Made by a program: the position numbers and the translations under genes. A stretch of 64,000 nt of DNA from Treponema sp. UBA4267 (GTDB lineage: Bacteria; Spirochaetota; Spirochaetia; Treponematales; Treponemataceae): positions 1 to 64,000 of the forward strand of contig DGWD01000008.1 of assembly GCA_002395155.1 (NCBI GenBank), in the 5' to 3' direction. Below the pieces are notes generated by a model, which ran no database searches, was not told the origin of the DNA, and saw only the letters and a list, made by a program, of their open reading frames with translations. Positions 62,666 to 64,000 of the stretch are shown one piece after another. Positions within the stretch are counted from its first letter, which is position 1; each line of letters begins with the position of its first letter.

Positions 62666-63391
62666 CTAGTTCTTTGAAGTCTGCTCAATTTTTACTGTAA
62701 TAGTAAAGAAGAGGGCTGTAAGAGAAATAAAGTAAATCAAATCTCTTGTGTCTATAATACCGCGGGCAATGGAATTAAAATGTGAATTAGCCGAGATATA
62801 ACTAAATAAACTTACAATTTGTGCTGGAAGAAAAACCATAAAGGAATCAATCATTGTAAGGGCAATACAAATAATAAAACCTGTAAAGAAAGCGATAATC
62901 TGATTCTTGGTGATTGAGGTAGCAAAAATACCGATTGCTGTATAACTTGCACAAAGGAAAATGGCACCTAAATAACCGCCCACGATTGGACCATAATCAG
63001 GACTACCAAAAACTTCTGCAGGAATTATATAAAGCAAGGTTGGAGCTATCATAATCAAAGTACTGATAAAAGAAGCAAGGTACTTTCCTGTTACAACCTG
63101 AACTTCTGTAACTGGAAGGGTCATTAAAGTTTCAATTGAACCAACTCTTTTTTCTTCTGCAAAAACACGCATGGTCAATGCAGGAACAAAGAAAGATAGT
63201 AAAAGTGGTAAATATGTAAAAAGAAGTCTCAACTCTGCCCTGTTGTAAAGGTAGAAGGTCGAAAAGAAAAGGATTCCTGTAATAATTAGGAAAAGGCCTG
63301 TTACAATATAAGCTATTGGACTTGTAAAATAAGCAGATAATTCACGCTTCATAATTACAAATGCAGGATTTTTTGATTTATTCTGAGTCAT
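62666..63391 (-). CDS. ABC-2 permease, GldF-like
   Basis: The 241-aa integral membrane protein has about six TM helices. It shows the ABC-2/GldF pattern: MKRELSAYFTSPIAYIVTGLFL at the N-terminus, PALTMRVFAEEKRVGSIETL and VTGKYLASFISTLIMIAPT. It is the membrane part of the Gld-type exporter. GGGAGG precedes the ATG, which directly follows the stop of the ATPase gene. Confidence 0.9.
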   Translation of the reverse strand: MTQNKSKNPAFVIMKRELSAYFTSPIAYIVTGLFLIITGILFFSTFYLYNRAELRLLFTYLPLLLSFFVPALTMRVFAEEKRVGSIETLMTLPVTEVQVVTGKYLASFISTLIMIAPTLLYIIPAEVFGSPDYGPIVGGYLGAIFLCASYTAIGIFATSITKNQIIAFFTGFIICIALTMIDSFMVFLPAQIVSLFSYISANSHFNSIARGIIDTRDLIYFISLTALFFTITVKIEQTSKN

Positions 63392-64000
63392 TTATTTGGC
63401 CTCCCAAGAATTTTCAGTAAGAGCATGGAATACATCTTCAAGGCTGTTCTTGCTCTGAGCTGTCTCATAGATATCAAATCCAGCTTCTACAAGTTTCTTT
63501 ATAAGTTGAGGACGGATTTCTACATCACCATTTACTGAAATAACCAGTTCCTCTTTGCCATCATGAATATCATTTAAGCTGACTGCAGAAACTCCTTCAA
63601 TGGATTTAGCAAGACTGGCAGCTTCATCAGCTGATTTTCCAGAATTTCCACATGCAAAAGTAAGATATACAGAAGAAGAAGTTCCAATGCTATTTTTAAG
63701 ATTTTCAATAGAAGAGTCGGCAACCAGTTTTCCACCACTAATAATAATTGCACGACTACAGATAGTTTCAACTTCACTCAAAATATGAGTAGAAACTATT
63801 ACTGTTCGGGTTTTTCCAATTTCACGGATGATGGCACGAACGTCTTCTACCTGATTAGGGTCCAGACCGGAAGTTGGCTCATCCAGAATAAGAATTTCAG
63901 GGTCATTCATTAGTGCATGAGCCAAAGAAACTCTCTGACGGTTACCTCTGGAAAGTTCCGAAATGTTTTTGCTCATTACTTCTTTTAAGCCACATTCCTG
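63392..64000 (-). CDS. ABC transporter ATPase, GldA-like (5' end beyond the window)
   Basis: The C-terminal 202 residues of an ABC ATPase are visible; the frame is open to the last base, so Walker A and the Q-loop lie outside. Present are the ABC signature (ELSRGNRQRVSLAHALM), Walker B ILILDEPTSGLDPNQ, the H-loop STHILSEVE and a C-terminal accessory domain. It powers the GldF/GldG complex. The methionine at 63976 is internal, not a start. Confidence 0.92.
   Translation of the reverse strand, partial: QECGLKEVMSKNISELSRGNRQRVSLAHALMNDPEILILDEPTSGLDPNQVEDVRAIIREIGKTRTVIVSTHILSEVETICSRAIIISGGKLVADSSIENLKNSIGTSSSVYLTFACGNSGKSADEAASLAKSIEGVSAVSLNDIHDGKEELVISVNGDVEIRPQLIKKLVEAGFDIYETAQSKNSLEDVFHALTENSWEAK

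Noticed and set aside
62653..62688. Upstream ATG for the GldG-type gene
   Set aside because: The second ATG has GGAGG at the right distance; the first lies inside the permease gene without a ribosome site.

Overview
The window is AT-rich bacterial chromosome that reads as a host-associated spirochaete, most likely a gut or rumen Treponema. This is inferred from gene content, not from a marker gene. The evidence includes a Bat (Batrachotolerance-type) operon, an elongated ribose-phosphate pyrophosphokinase, many short lipoproteins with loose spirochaetal lipoboxes (FTGC, LTAC, FTSC, ITAFSC), an archaeal-type UMP kinase, an Ior/PaaK/ACT cluster, and plant-glycan genes (cellobiose 2-epimerase, a CE6-like acetylesterase). 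There is no phage, IS element, CRISPR array or rRNA. Almost all the sequence is packed, ordinary chromosomal genes, many in overlapping operons.

Layout. 1-424 is non-coding. 0.4-2.5 kb (minus) holds a secreted protein and cellobiose 2-epimerase. 2.6-5.6 kb (plus) holds ybaK and a short metH. 5.6-8.2 kb (minus) holds an aminotransferase and a solute-binding lipoprotein. 8.4-15.1 kb (plus) is a Bat operon: MoxR ATPase, DUF58, a small membrane protein, a BatA-BatB-BatC fusion and a BatD/SH3 protein; an Smr-domain gene follows. 15.7-17.9 kb (minus) holds an EEP-nuclease lipoprotein and an orphan adenine methyltransferase. 18.1-22.1 kb (plus) holds a degenerate PurH homologue, mraY and an M20 peptidase. 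22.1-25.5 kb holds galE and small lipoproteins around two divergent promoters, plus a VWA protein. 25.6-32.2 kb (plus) holds a conserved unknown, an XRE-cupin regulator, a phosphodiester glycosidase-like lipoprotein, gltA, rsuA and fhs. 32.2-46.0 kb (minus) holds an HATPase/cyclic-nucleotide-domain protein, a tRNA-Arg with two tRNA-derived repeats, an RNase Z-like protein, a HAD phosphatase, an FGGY kinase, prs, ACT/paaK/iorB/iorA, tkt, ptsN and an unknown. 46.1-54.3 kb is mixed: a PhnP-like hydrolase, rpmB, a CE6-like esterase, uvrB, an HtrA protease, a PEGA protein, radC, a glucosaminidase and pyrH. 54.4-64 kb (minus) holds a transglutaminase-like pseudoenzyme, anti-sigma and ECF sigma factors, cysS, pth and a Gld-type ABC system that runs off the right edge.

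Function. Several genes link folate, one-carbon and nucleotide metabolism (metH, fhs, prs, pyrH, PurH-like). Others serve the cell envelope (mraY, glucosaminidase, Bat and Gld systems) or amino-acid carbon flow (gltA, aminotransferase, Ior/PaaK).

The most unusual observations are three. (1) Two 165-bp tandem units sit beside tRNA-Arg(CCU). Each is a tRNA-Arg derivative with a hairpin-forming 59-nt insertion at the anticodon, 8 bp downstream of an RNase Z-like gene. (2) Many genes lack a Shine-Dalgarno sequence and instead have a sigma-70 promoter with a 16-17 bp spacer whose -10 box ends 6-9 nt before the start codon, which predicts leaderless mRNAs. (3) Phased TGCA half-site arrays resembling ARG boxes lie at the gltA and aminotransferase promoters. 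A triple Bat fusion and three probable pseudoenzyme-like proteins add to these.
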